Source: Lantana camara (lineage: Eukaryota; Streptophyta; Magnoliopsida; Lamiales; Verbenaceae). Taken from it: DNA of 64,000 nt. The stretch's first letter is position 1, and each line of letters starts with the position of its first letter. The notes beneath the pieces were generated by a model. The model was not told the origin of the DNA, did no database searches, and saw only the letters and a program-made list of their open reading frames with translations. Shown here one piece after another: positions 44,101 through 55,379 of the stretch. Where the stretch lies: the NCBI GenBank assembly GCA_037501455.1, contig CM074861.1:91179001-91243000 (forward strand). The letters are read 5' to 3'. The position numbers were made by a program, and so were the translations under genes.

Positions 44101-44346
44101 CATTATAAAGCCTCTGTGGCCCAACAGTACAACAAGCGTGTGAGGGAAAGAACTTTCCAGTTGGGAGACTTGGTTTTGAAGAAAGTGAAAGTGTCCAGGC
44201 ACGTGGGGAAATTGGACCCCAATTGGGAAGGCCCATTCAAGGTCGTACAACTCAGAGCTAACAACACTTACACCCTGGAGACACTTCAAGGTGAGCGCTT
44301 GCCTCGCCCTTGGAACGCATGTAACCTCCGGCGGTTTTATGTTTAA
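38149..44346 (+). pseudogene. Tat gag-pol, one frame interrupted only by TAG codons
   Basis: The whole polyprotein lies in one reading frame from ATG 38149 to the stop at 44344-44346. The only interruptions are four in-frame TAG codons: 38512-38514, 42517-42519, 42553-42555 and 43594-43596 (the last replaces the Trp of the usual TKWAEAE). Domains in order: gag (DGTTDPAEHLDHFLHL, EWYKRLPPRSI), zinc knuckle CAFHKQRGHDTDEC at about 39930, protease VLVDSGSSVNVLPYS at about 40467, reverse transcriptase (MPFGLKNAGATYQ, YVDDMIVKS at about 41800), first RNase H, a second RNase H (LHTDGSSTSQGGG at about 42631), integrase zinc finger (HNGSCGNHSGG...CPKCQ), and integrase core (ISDNESQF, HPQANGQAEV). There is no frameshift over 6.2 kb. 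All four TAGs can come from single transitions (CAG or TGG), suggesting young decay. Confidence 0.93.
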
Positions 44347-44629
44347 AAGCTCTTTGCGGAACATGATGTAACAACCCTCTTTGTTGGGTTCCTCTGTACT
44401 TCCAATTGTGAGTAAGTTCCAGTATAACTTTTTCTTAATTGTTCTAACATTATGTTTCTTTGATCGCTTGAGTGGATGAGACCCATGTCCCTCGTTTGCA
44501 CGAGCGTGGTTGGCAATCCCTTCCTATGTGAATGCTGATATTTCGCACGGGTTACGCTGGCCAGCACTCTACTCCGCTTGGGGGGACGCCCTCATAAGGA
44601 TAGACTGGTTACGCTCATAACCAATTAAA

Positions 44630-45150
44630 CAAGATGGGGAAAATCCTAGTAGGCCTTGGCCGTTTCTTACAACGCCTTACGCTCGAAAGTGGGATCCCTT
44701 GCAGACGGAACGTCACAAGTGTTGAACAAGATAGGGAAAATCCTAGTAGGCCTTGGCCGTTTCTTACAACGCCTTGCGCTCGAAAGTGGGATCCCTCGCG
44801 GACGAAACGTCACAAGCCTTGAACGAGGGCAACCTCTAAGTAAGACCCTCGTAAATACTCAAGACTTAGCATGATTTCCGAGAATAAGAAGAAGGTCCCC
44901 AAGGCTTGAACGAGGGCAATCTTACAATAAGACCCTCACGACCGCTCAAGACTTATAACAAAAACAAAAGTTTATACAAGTCTTGAAAGGGGGGGCAATC
45001 TCACAATAAGACCCCCACGATCGCTCAAGACTTAGACAAATTCTCAAGGCTTATGACAAAGGCAAAAATTTATACAAGTCTTGAGTAGGGGGGGCAATCT
45101 CACAATAAGACCCTCACGATCGCTCAAGACTTAGGCGAATTTTCAATATT
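44630..45150 (+). repeat. Tandem repeats in the Tat 3' region
   Basis: Two copies of an approximately 94-bp unit (44634 and 44728, starting AAAATCCTAGTAGGCCTTGG) are followed by three copies of an approximately 90-125-bp unit containing GGGGCAATCTCACAATAAGA and CGATCGCTCAAGACTTAG. Tandem arrays in this hypervariable 3' region are known for Tat elements and can seed satellites. Confidence 0.8.
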
Positions 45151-45436
45151 TACAGAAGTTAACAAAATTTCTCAAAGTTCTAAAGGCTTATCAAAGAAAT
45201 AAAACATTCACAGAGTATGCTACACACAGTCTTATTATTACAAGATTTGTTCCAGCAAGCTCTAAGTGTAAGTTCTGATTCATAAGTAAGTAAAGGAACA
45301 AAGTCATGAAAAATGGGATGTATATTCACTGCAAGATTACAAAATAAGGGCTCAAAGGCCTCTGAACATTGTTTCGGAAGAAAGAAAAGAGACAGAAAAG
45401 CAGGAAAATACATAGAGAATTTATAAAGGAAAAATC

Positions 45437-48291
45437 TCAGTCGGCTGGAGCAACGTCTTCATCAACGATCACCAGTATATTCTGGGCCACGGGGCCATGA
45501 ACGGGGCCCTCAGGCTCTAGCGGTTGGGCTTGGGGATCGTCGGGCTCATTGGCAGCAGGAACGGGGACGTTAGCACCCTCGGCAGCTGGGACAGGGGCAT
45601 CCTCCACGATAGGCGCTTGGGGCTCATCTTCAGGGTCATCATTTTGAGCGGATTGAGCCGCATCCCCTTCCCGATGAGCGTCCGTGTACTCATCTTGGAT
45701 CAGCTTAACCAAGAAGTCGTACTCCATCTCAGCAATGGCGTCCGCGGGGTCGTTGGGGTCCTCATCCACTTCCTCACAACGCTCGTTGAACATAAGCCCC
45801 GTGCCCTCTGCTCCCTTCATGGCCGGGTCAGTCAGCCCCTTGTGGATGCCCTGTTCAACTGCCAAGTTGAAGGCATTCTGGGCCTCATCCAGGCAGTGCA
45901 ACGAGGCTGCAAAGTTGAAGGCCTTCGAATGGCAGAACCTGATAAGGGCCTCCTTGCTCGCACGTTCCAGACTCCGAGGCCACTCGCTCATGGTGTCATT
46001 GAATTTCCTCTCAGCCTCCAGAGCCCTCGTCCTCCAGCTTTCCCGGTCGGTCTCCGCCTTCTTGCAGCGCTCGTTAGCCTGGGCCAACTGGTCGCTCAAG
46101 CCGCTTCGAGCGCTCTCCACCACCTGAAAATCCTCCTTCAGTTTTCCCAGCTCCTCCTCTGTGTTATTGTACAAATCCTTGAGGGATTCATACTTTGCAA
46201 TCTCAGCGTCCAGCTCCGCTTGAATCTGAGCCGGATCGTTGGAACGAGCCATCTTCTTATACTTGGCTTTGCGGTCAGCGTAGATGGAGGCTCGCATTTG
46301 CATATTTCGGAGCCGGGGAAGAACTTGCTGCATAAGTTGGAGGAAAGGGAAGTGTTAGCCAAAAAATGCTAACTTACAGAAATTAGCAAAGAAAGCAAGG
46401 AGTGAAGACTTACGGAGATTAGTGCATGGGCCGCATCATAGGTCACTTTCTCCACAGATTCACTGTAGAGATGCCGGTGGTCCGCCGAGAATTGGGCCTT
46501 GTTGTAGAGATTCTTGGTGACAGCTTGAGCGAGCGTGCCAGGCCTCAGCAGAACTGGCCCACCGTCGGGGGCACCTGTGTAGTCCCTGTCCCCTCGTCGG
46601 GAGAACTCCCATAAATGTTCCTCCTCTGAGGAGGAAGTTTCTCCCTCGCCCTTGGGGCCCTCGGCCACCTGCTTGCCCTTGCCTTTTATTGCCACTGAAT
46701 CGGGCATCCTCTTCCTCTTACGGGAAGGCCTACTGGCGCTCGGTGGGGCCTCAGTTATTGCTAGGGTGGTTATTGGCCTCGTTTGTTCCGCGGTCATAGG
46801 GGGTTGAACGTCTCCCGCTCTCTCTGTATTCAACCGCCCCCTGGGTACTCTGTTGGCCAGTCTACTCTCCCCCCGGCCACGAGGGGGTTGAACCTCTGGA
46901 TTAGCGCTCGAACTGACGCCCTGACTACCGCTACGAGCGTCTCCGCGATTGCTGCGATTGCGAGGGCGCTGTTGCTCGCGCTGTTGGTCCCCTTGCTGGG
47001 CTTGATTCCTATTGGCATGAGCGAAGCGTGCGGCTTGTCTGATTCCTCCTGCCATCTCTAATATAGCAACTCCTGCAAGAATGGAAATTTCAAAGGTTAG
47101 AAATCCTCAAACCATCTACTCAGATTGCAAGTTACAAGTACAGAAAAGCAGTTAGTATTCATTCCTATCTAAAGTTAGTGCCCTAAGAATCTAACCGTCT
47201 CTCTCTATATCACGAGCCGGAGGGTTGTCAAGGTAATAAGGGTCGTCGGAAAGACCACACAGGAACATGAGCTCCGCATCATCTATCCAGTCCTTCGCCT
47301 GTATAAGGTGACCCTCGTCCCTTAAGGCCTCAGCTAAATACTTTGCCTAATCTCTGGGGAGGGCCGGCTCCAAACGGCTCTTCGCAACCGAGCCCCAATT
47401 TGCGGACACCCCAAAGCCCTCTCCTATGGGGGCCTTAACAAAGTTGAACTTCTCCTTCCAATTAGGGCCATATGTGCTTGTGGGAGAGTTGATTAGCTTT
47501 GTACGAGCCTTTGCTTGAATATAGTAGAAGCCCGCCTTAGGAGACGAGCGTGACGAGCTAACTACTTGGAAAAGTGCATGAAAGTTTCGCACAAAGGGCT
47601 CGTATCCAACACTCCTCATCAGAATCACGAAGCTTGTCAGCAGAGCCAAGCCGTTGGGCACTATTTGCGAAGGACAGAGGTTTAAGTCATTCAACAGGTG
47701 GGCCATTGGGATCGAAATGGGGAACCTCAAACCCCCTGAGCTGACCGAAGCCACGTACACCGCCATTTCCCCAAGAGGCGGATTATTAGCACGCTCGTGG
47801 TTTTCTGGGATTCTCCATGTATACCGCTCGTCCCAGTAAATGGGTGCCATCATCGTTTTCACTTCTCCCACGGTAACTGTGCTGGGAGTCTCATCGGGCG
47901 TGCGCTCGGTAGCCTGGTAGCCAGATCCTTCACCCTCGTTAGGCCCTTTGGATTTCTGGGATTTCTTGCTTTTTCCTTTATTACAGGCTCTTTCTGAAGG
48001 CCCTGTTATGGCTTCAGCCACTGGAAGCGGGTTCGCAACGGCCACCGTCACGGTATGGCGGTGGGGGTGAGTGGCACTCTGAGTTATGGGGAGAGTAACC
48101 CCTTGTCTTTCTGCCTCCATTACTAGATTCATCTCCTCAAAGAGAGGATCCATTCCACCTGGGTTCCTATCCTCCATGGCCATCACTGCCGCCCCCAACT
48201 CCTCATCTCTAGGGGAATCGGGGGAAGAGGAACTCTCAGTGGCCATTTCATGGATTTCACGGGTGAATTCCTCAACATGTTGGTCAGCCAT
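45437..48291 (-). CDS. Three-exon antisense gene of the Tat element (aORF)
   Basis: Proposed exons on the minus strand: 48291-47196, 47072-46414 and 46327-45437. Splice sites fit (ACG|GTTAGA, TTGCAG|GA; TCC|GTAAGT, ATGCAG|CAA), phases match at both junctions, and the total of 2646 nt is exactly 882 codons. Exon 1 starts at MADQHVEEFTREIH and contains LRFPISIPMAHLLNDLNLCP and GLALLTSFVILMRSVGYEP, which I recognise as the plant 'putative gypsy-type transposon' domain (PF04195-like). Exon 2 is Arg/Ser-rich and basic (RQAARFAHANRNQAQQG, SRKRKRMP, a possible nuclear signal). Exon 3 is a long coiled coil (KYESLKDLYNNTEEELGKL) with an acidic tail. One in-frame TAG at 47349-47347 interrupts exon 1. 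It reads towards pol, so its transcript would be antisense to the 3' region of the element. Its function is unknown. Confidence 0.72.
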
Positions 48292-48584
48292 GGCAGAAGC
48301 TGAAATTTGGGAGAAATTCAGTCTCGGTTAGACAATGGGGTTTTCCTGGAAAGAGATTAGGGTTTCCTCAAGGAGAAAAACCTAAGGGGTTATGAAATCC
48401 TAAAGTCTGAATCTAAAGTTAGCAGAGTTAGAAAATTACGCTGGAAGTTTACCTTGAAAGTTTCTGAGAAAATTTGGGAGAGAAGTTGAAGATGCTCTAA
48501 GAACTGGTGTGCGAGAGAATTCTTTTTGCAAAGGATGCTTGGAAGTTCAGGATGCGTAAAGAGTAGCAAGATTTTAGAATCCCG

Positions 48585-48593
48585 TACTTATAG
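48585..48593 (-). promoter_or_regulatory. Possible TATA box for the antisense gene
   Basis: CTATAAGTA on the minus strand, about 290 bases upstream of the antisense ATG (48291), between that ATG and the 3' LTR. Motif and position only. Confidence 0.35.
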
Positions 48594-48932
48594 GGATAGG
48601 AGTTGGTACCTTTCTCGGCAATGAATTCAAAATGGTAATCATTTCCCGCCTAGGAAACTGCCCACTTTATGGAACCGCCACATGCTTCCCAATGCTCACG
48701 CGCCCCACGCGCACCCGCATTTAATACTCTGACGTTTCGAATGCTTCAGAATAGTACAACATTTAATGCGGGAGCGTTACGAGCGGTCAGTTGAAAAGAC
48801 CGCATTAATGGCGCAACCAGAAGAAAAATCGCTCAACACGCCAAGCCTTATGCGAGCGCTACGTGCAAGAGATAGCACGCGTCAAAATTCTACAGTCCTT
48901 ATCACTAAGGACTACAGAATTGGGGGGCAAAA

Positions 48933-49744
48933 TGATGGGGTCAAAATACGATCGTCCCACGTTAGGACACGTGGCATCACCGAGATGATGACGTCTGTCT
49001 CCCCAAGGTTGCACCCATCAGCACCCGAGCGCTAAGCCCAACGAGCGTAATCCTTCTTCGAGAAGTTAAGCCCCACGAGCGCTAATACTCTCACGAACGC
49101 CATTCGTACTGTATGATTGGCACGTCCACAAGCCAAGGGAGCCCTTTTCGAGCGTCACACTCCCTCAGAGTGGCCTCCCCTTCTGGCTCGTTGCTTGAAC
49201 TGGAGCCTTCCTTCCCCCCAGCGGATATCTTGACTCCCAGTACTCCAGGTTGTCACGAGCGCGCTCTTAAGCCCTCGTTACCAACCACCCAAATGGCTCT
49301 CTGACACATCGTACATGCCCGCGCACCTGCCACTGTTGCCAGCACCAACTTTTGGCCGCTTTTGCAGAAGATTCCTCCTAGGTTTCTCTCTCATGGCGCC
49401 ACGTGTTAGGGCAACATTCGGCCAGGACCACTTAAGGCAAATGACCAAAGGGCCCTTGACCCTCAACTATAAATAGCTAAAGTCATCTTCTACACTGGTA
49501 AGCATTCTTCATCACTCAAACTGTGACTGAACTTACGTTTCTTCATACCTTGAACTGACTTGAGCGTCGGAGAGCCAAACTGGATATCACCCCCAGTTCC
49601 CCCAGCTTGGCCTTCTGACTTTTATTGTGCTTGTCCCAACAGGTAGAACCCCCTTTCTCATCTCCGGTGAATTTCCGGCGGTTTCCTCCACAATTACAAA
49701 TCGTAAAGTGATCGGATTCGGATCCTCACCTTCTGAACCCATCA
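48933..49744 (+). repeat. 3' LTR of the Tat element
   Basis: Same length as the 5' LTR, about eight transitions apart. TATA box at 49467-49476. Preceded by the polypurine tract TTGGGGGGCAAAA (48920-48932). Confidence 0.92.
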
Positions 49745-49749
49745 AATAT

Positions 49750-52700
49750 ATATATATATAAATTGCCACATTTTAATATATATGTATATATATATATATA
49801 ATGCATTCTAAATAAGGTAATGAGAGTTTTAAAAATTAATTAAAAGTTCAAATTATATAAAGTAATTTTTCAAACAAACAATAAATCGCATTTAGTTCAA
49901 ATTGTATATTTTAATATATAAAAAAATTAACTCATTTAATTTAATTACCACCGTCTAGGATTATTCAATGCATATAGTTTTCTTTTTTATTTTTCAAATT
50001 ATTTAGGCAAGATTTAAGGGATTAATTATATTGACAGTCAATTAAAGCTCTTGAATTTATTTTATAATTGATGGTGAAGATATTTGACTTTTTGTGCATT
50101 TTGATAATGTGGAATTTTGTGGATTTTTTGAGATTTTTAATTAAATAAAAAAATATGATTGGTTGATTTTTATTTTATATATTATTTTATTATGAAAATA
50201 ATTATCTTTGGCAAGTTTGACCAAATGATATTGTGTGTTTTTTTTTTTTAGATTTTCAATTAAATAGAAAAATATAATTAGCTTATCTTGATTTCTTATA
50301 TTATTTTATTATGAAAATAAATAGTAACTAAAAAATTAACTCATTTAATTTAATTATCACCGTCTAGGTTTAGGATCATTCCATGCATATAGTTTTCTTT
50401 TCCATTTTTCAAATCATTTAGGCAAGATTTAAGGGATTAATTATATTGGCGATCAATTAAAGCTCTTGAATCTATACTATAATATATAGGAAAGGTGTCT
50501 TTGATCCAAATCATGTCAATTTTGACTAAATGGAGTTTTTTTATTTTTTTGAGATTTTTAATTCAAACTAAAAATTGTGATTGGTTGATAGTTATTAAAT
50601 GTATTTATATATTTAGCAATTTTATATGTCCCTTGATTTTTGAAAGTTGTCCTCAATTAAAGCATCAATTTATGGTAACATTTATTTTGAATACATAAAT
50701 TTAAAAAAAATATTTTAATTTAAATTCAAATATAACTCATGCAATTAATTACGATACTCAAAATTTAAATAAATTTCAAGAAATTTAATATTTATTTCTC
50801 CTTTTTTGAAATATTTTAATTCTTATAAAAAAAATCATTGATTTATATTATTTATAAATACCCCTAGGCGGGCGTTATTTATCTATATCTATTATTAAAA
50901 AAAAAAAAAAAAAAAGGACATTGATTTATTTTAATTAATAAATAATATCAATTGGTTTTTATATTAAATGCTGAATTTTTTATTTTTCTAAGATATATTT
51001 AAAATTATGTCAAATGAAGTTTTAATGGCAAATTATGTCAATCATGGATAAATTTGTAAAAGATCTTTAATTATATTAGTACATAATTATAAAGGATGAA
51101 ATTTCCATAAAATGTCATTGACTTTTCAAATTCAAATTCAAATTCAAATTCTTAATAATAAAGATGATTAATTAGGTTACTTAATTTACCTCAATAGAAT
51201 TGCTAGACACATAAATATTACGTTTCATATAATGTTTATAAGTTCCAATTTGTTTTTCAGTTTCTTCTTTATCAGTCTAGGGGTTTTTAGTTTTTCTTTA
51301 TAGTCCACAATTTTTATGAGAGAATTTGAGGTGTTCCATTAACATGTAAGTATATTATAATTTCTTCTATTCTCTTTTTCCTCTTTTGAAGATTTATTTG
51401 TTCTTTTCATTTTTGTATATTTGCATATGTGATTGCTTTTTTGTATTACTTTTGATTTAACTAATTTTACACCATCTTTATATTTTGTATTTGTTCATTA
51501 TCAATCAATTTTGTATTTTTTGTTGAATGAAAGAATCTTTTCATGATATTAAATTTAAATGAGCTATAAGTTTTGATTGTAGCATCTTTTTATTTTTTTT
51601 ATTATAATTTTTATTTACACTATATATATTTATTATAAAAACTAACAGTTATGCTTCATTTTTATTTTTGAATTTTTTTTTTTTACTTATTTTGTAATAG
51701 ATCTGTTATTAAGAACTAACAATATTATTTTTTTATTACTTTTGATTTATATTATTTTACGCCATCCTTTTACTTTGTATTTGTTCATTATTAATCAATT
51801 TTGTCCTTCTAATTGAATGAAAAAAAAATCTTTTTAGAAGATTGAAATTTAAGTGAGTTTAAGTTTTATTGTCTTTTTTTTTTCTATTGCAATTTTCATT
51901 TATTTTATAAATTTGTAATTAATTTTCTTTTGGTACAAGGAGAAGGTAAATTTGTGATTAATAACTGAAATTAATGCTTGATTTTTATATTTTAATTTAT
52001 TTTATTTTGTATAAATTTATTATCAATAACTAATATTATTATTTTTTATTTTTTATTTTATTTCACACCATCTTTATATTTTTGTAATTATTTATTATCA
52101 AATAATTTTATATTTTTTAATTGAATGAAAATATCTTTTCGCGATGTTCAAATTTAAATTAACTTTTAAATTTTCATTGTAACTTTTTTCTTTATTTTAT
52201 TTTATTATATTTTTATTTACATTAAATATATTTGTTTTATAGTTTTAATACTTACTATAATTATGTTTATTATTTTTGTTAATAATTTTTTTTATTTATT
52301 TGTATTCTTATTATTTTCATTAATTTTTTATTTTATTTTTCTAATGATTGAGCTATTTTTCTTTTTTTTTTATTATTAACTAATTTGATTTTCCCAAATT
52401 GATGAAACATGTTATATTTTCATATAATTTTTCTATTTGTAAGATTAATATTACTTTTCAACCACATTTATTTTTAGTTTTTATTTTTTAACTGTTTATT
52501 ATTTATTTTGTAACTTGTTAAATCTTTTTTTCATCCAAATTGTAATCTGATCGAATTTGATTTTTTTTTTTCATTAAAATTTTTAGCATAATTTCATTAT
52601 TTATCGAATTGTTTGTAATTATTTACAACTCTCATCATTTAAAAAAATAATAATAATTTTCATGTTACGATCTTTGATGTCATTGTTAAGTAAACAAATA

Positions 52701-52850
52701 TTTTTTCCTATATTAAATTTTTATCCAAGATATAGATTACTTTAATTTATCTTAGTTTACAATATTTACAAGTAATACATAGTAACATAACTCATATACT
52801 ATAATTTTTATATAAATACCGTGCATAGCACGGGGCCCCCGGTTTTCGAT
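49750..52850. other. AT-rich region with internal duplication and possible Helitron
   Basis: There is no coding signal. Two direct copies of about 130 bp share ATTTAGGCAAGATTTAAGGG and the following AATTAAAGCTCTTGAAT (49945-50060 and 50350-50471). At 50471 TCTATACTATAATATATAGG follows an A, as Helitron 5' ends do. At 52819-52833 CCGTGCATAGCACGG can form a perfect 6-bp stem, as Helitron 3' hairpins do, but no CTAG follows. Several poly-A/T tracts are present. Confidence 0.4.
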
Positions 52851-53572
52851 AAATTCTACAAGAAATTCTATAATTTTCATATACTATAATTTTTATATAA
52901 ATACAGTATTACAAGAAATTCTATGAATTCCTACGGAAGCTCCCGTCGGAATTCCGGAAAACCGAGGGAATTCCGACGGGAGACAGTCCCTTGGAAAAAC
53001 CCTCCTCGGAATTTCTAAACCTATGGAAATCCGACGGAATCCCGAGGGACCAAAACCAAAAAAAAAATAATAAATTAAAATAATTCCGGCGGGATTCCGA
53101 GGGAAATCCCTTCGGAAATGTCTTAGGGTGATTAAAGAAAATATATCTTCCGACGGAATTTCCCTTGAAATACCGTCGGTTTTTTATTAAAATTATAATT
53201 AATTAATTCCGACGGAATTTCCCTCGAAATTCCCTCGGTTTTTCATTAAAATAAAAATATAATTAATTAATTCCGACGGGAGTTCCCTCGGAATCCCGTC
53301 GGATTTATTAAAATTGAAAAAAAAAATTAATAATTCCGACGGGATTTCCCTCGGAATCCCGTCGGAAATTATTTTAAAAAATTAAAAAAAAATATTATTT
53401 TACAACCATTCAAAATTATTATTCAAATCCAATTCTTCAAATATCATTACACACACTAACCTATAAAAAAATTTCTATTCATAATCTATTACAAAATGAT
53501 AATTTGACAATTATTACACAAGTCACAACTGTGATATCAACACGAGGTAGCAATTCATAATCTGTTCTATTT

Positions 53573-53679
53573 TTTTTTTTTTTTTTAAACTCACACACCC
53601 CAAGTGGCCCAAGGGATTCGAACCCGGGACCTTGCCTTCGAGATAGAACTCTCAGACCACTTGACCAACTCCTGTTGGC
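53573..53679 (-). mobile_element. tRNA-derived SINE with 18-bp target duplication
   Basis: On the minus strand an A-box-like TGGTCAAGTGGTC (53667-53655) and a B box GGTTCGAATCC (53624-53614) form an internal RNA polymerase III promoter, and the sequence ends in an A-rich tail (T run 53573-53586). It is flanked by TCATAATCTGTTCTATTT at 53555-53572 and 53680-53697. The body is only about 90 bp, hardly more than the tRNA-related part, so it resembles short plant SINEs of the Au type. It could be mistaken for a tRNA gene, but the acceptor stem does not pair and the target duplication shows retrotransposition. Confidence 0.82.
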
Positions 53680-53697
53680 TCATAATCTGTTCTATTT

Positions 53698-55369
53698 GAA
53701 GTTAAAAACTTCACATATTTTCTAACATCAAAATTTAATTAAAGTCATGACAAAATAAAATCAAATGGGCATACTGATAAGCCAAAGTAATGTCGACATT
53801 GTCGCTGCTAACTCCTGCACGGCATAATCGCTTGGTCCTCATCAATGCTCCTCTCCATTCTTTCCCCACCATAACTGCAAGTTCCCTCTCCTCCATTGCA
53901 CAGCAACACTATCAACTGAAATCACCATATCAATTACACCACCTGCCAAATTTGAAGTTATACTATCATGTGATCTCCTCAACCCACCTGCCAAATTAGA
54001 GAACAAAACAAAATTAGATCATTGACACCACAAGATTACAGTACCTGCTGTCAATTACACCTCCTGAATTTATGACTGTTTGTTTCTTACCATGGAAAGA
54101 AAAATTCATGAGATGCTTTCAGATATTTTTATAGAAAATTATGTGCATTCACCCTTATGTTCCATCTCAAGATCTGTAAAGAAGAAAAGATTATGATTTC
54201 CTTCAAAGTAAACTTTTCTAGACACAAGACACTTCATGCACACTACAATAATAAGTTCCAAACTAATGAAGACTTAAACTATTAAGTTGCAGTGAACATA
54301 TGTAAACTTTATAAGTTACAGTAATGCACATGATTATATAACGTAATTATTTAACCATCTATAATCATATCTCAAATATACATATCTTACTTGTTCATCA
54401 TTGAAGTCGTGCAACACCTGTTTCTTAACTCTAATACAAGAAGTTTTTTGGAGGAATTTCTCTTTTTGTGACATGGGTAAAACACCATTACTTTCAACCT
54501 GCATAAGTCATACAAGGAATATTAAGCTGAGTATTAGACATTCTTCAAAATTGACATAGTATACATAAACATATACAACTTACACAACGACGACCAGGTT
54601 CTGCAGGTAATTAAGCTGTCTGTGTCTACCTCAGCAGCACATCTAACATCATCTTCCGTTGCAGGTATGCTGACCATCTCCATTTTGGTAGTCCATCCAA
54701 TATTATCTTCTTTCCCTAAATAAGATTTGACTAGAACATCAGCAAAAGCGGATGAGAAGTGACTAATATATAGAAAAAAACTAAGCATTTACCATTATTT
54801 TCTTCTATTTGTTTGATAGTTGTAGGGAAATTATCATCCTTATCTGGACTCTTTTCTCTGCTAGCTGAGAAAAAAGCATAATAACCAACAGTGGTCTAAT
54901 AAAACAACCTTACTATATATAACGCAAAGGTGTAACCAATAGCAACTCCATAAAGATTCATTTATTGAATCGGCCCACAGATTTTAACCTGGAACCCACC
55001 TGAGAAAACCCAAAGAATTAACAGATTCTCGACAACTTTGTCCTAAACAAGACAACATAAGTTCCATGATGAATTCAACTCCAATTATTACAATAAAGAT
55101 CCAATTTTTTTTATTTTTTTTTTACCTAAGTTGGCTCTAACAACATCCATAGTTTAAATGGATGACTTCTATTACAAATTCGGCATTTATGCAAATGATT
55201 CCACCTTAATTAAAATGTGAACTACCACAATGCTAGATCATAAGATTCATTAGCTGCTTACTGGAATCTTCATCTTAATACCAGGCAATAAGACTTGTAG
55301 TGATTATTTCTTCAGCAAACACTTAACATGAATGTAACATGTTCAGAACAAGCAAGGGGCTATACCACA
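53698..55369. other. Interior of the CACTA-like element, no recognised gene
   Basis: On the minus strand 54788-54534 contains a frame with GKEDNIGWTTKMEMVSIPAT bounded by splice-like sites. It may be an exon of a captured or element-encoded gene, but I do not recognise it. The rest is AT-rich with short polypyrimidine tracts. Confidence 0.35.
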
Positions 55370-55379
55370 GACTTCTGAG

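Larger units (their letters stand above)
37247..49744 (+). mobile_element. Nearly complete Tat-lineage Ty3/gypsy element, 12.5 kb
   Basis: Two 812-bp LTRs (37247-38058 and 48933-49744), target duplication AATAT (37242-37246 and 49745-49749), primer binding site (TGGCGCCGTCTGTGGG at 38063) and polypurine tract (48920-48932). By eye the LTRs differ at about eight positions, all transitions, about 1%. The order is gag-pol, a tandem-repeat 3' region and an antisense gene. Two RNase H domains, the gag zinc knuckle of CxxH-type and an antisense ORF place it in the Tat group. Confidence 0.95.

Noticed and set aside
53600..53679. tRNA gene on the minus strand
   Set aside because: A and B boxes are present, but the acceptor stem does not pair, and an A-rich tail with an 18-bp target duplication shows a SINE.
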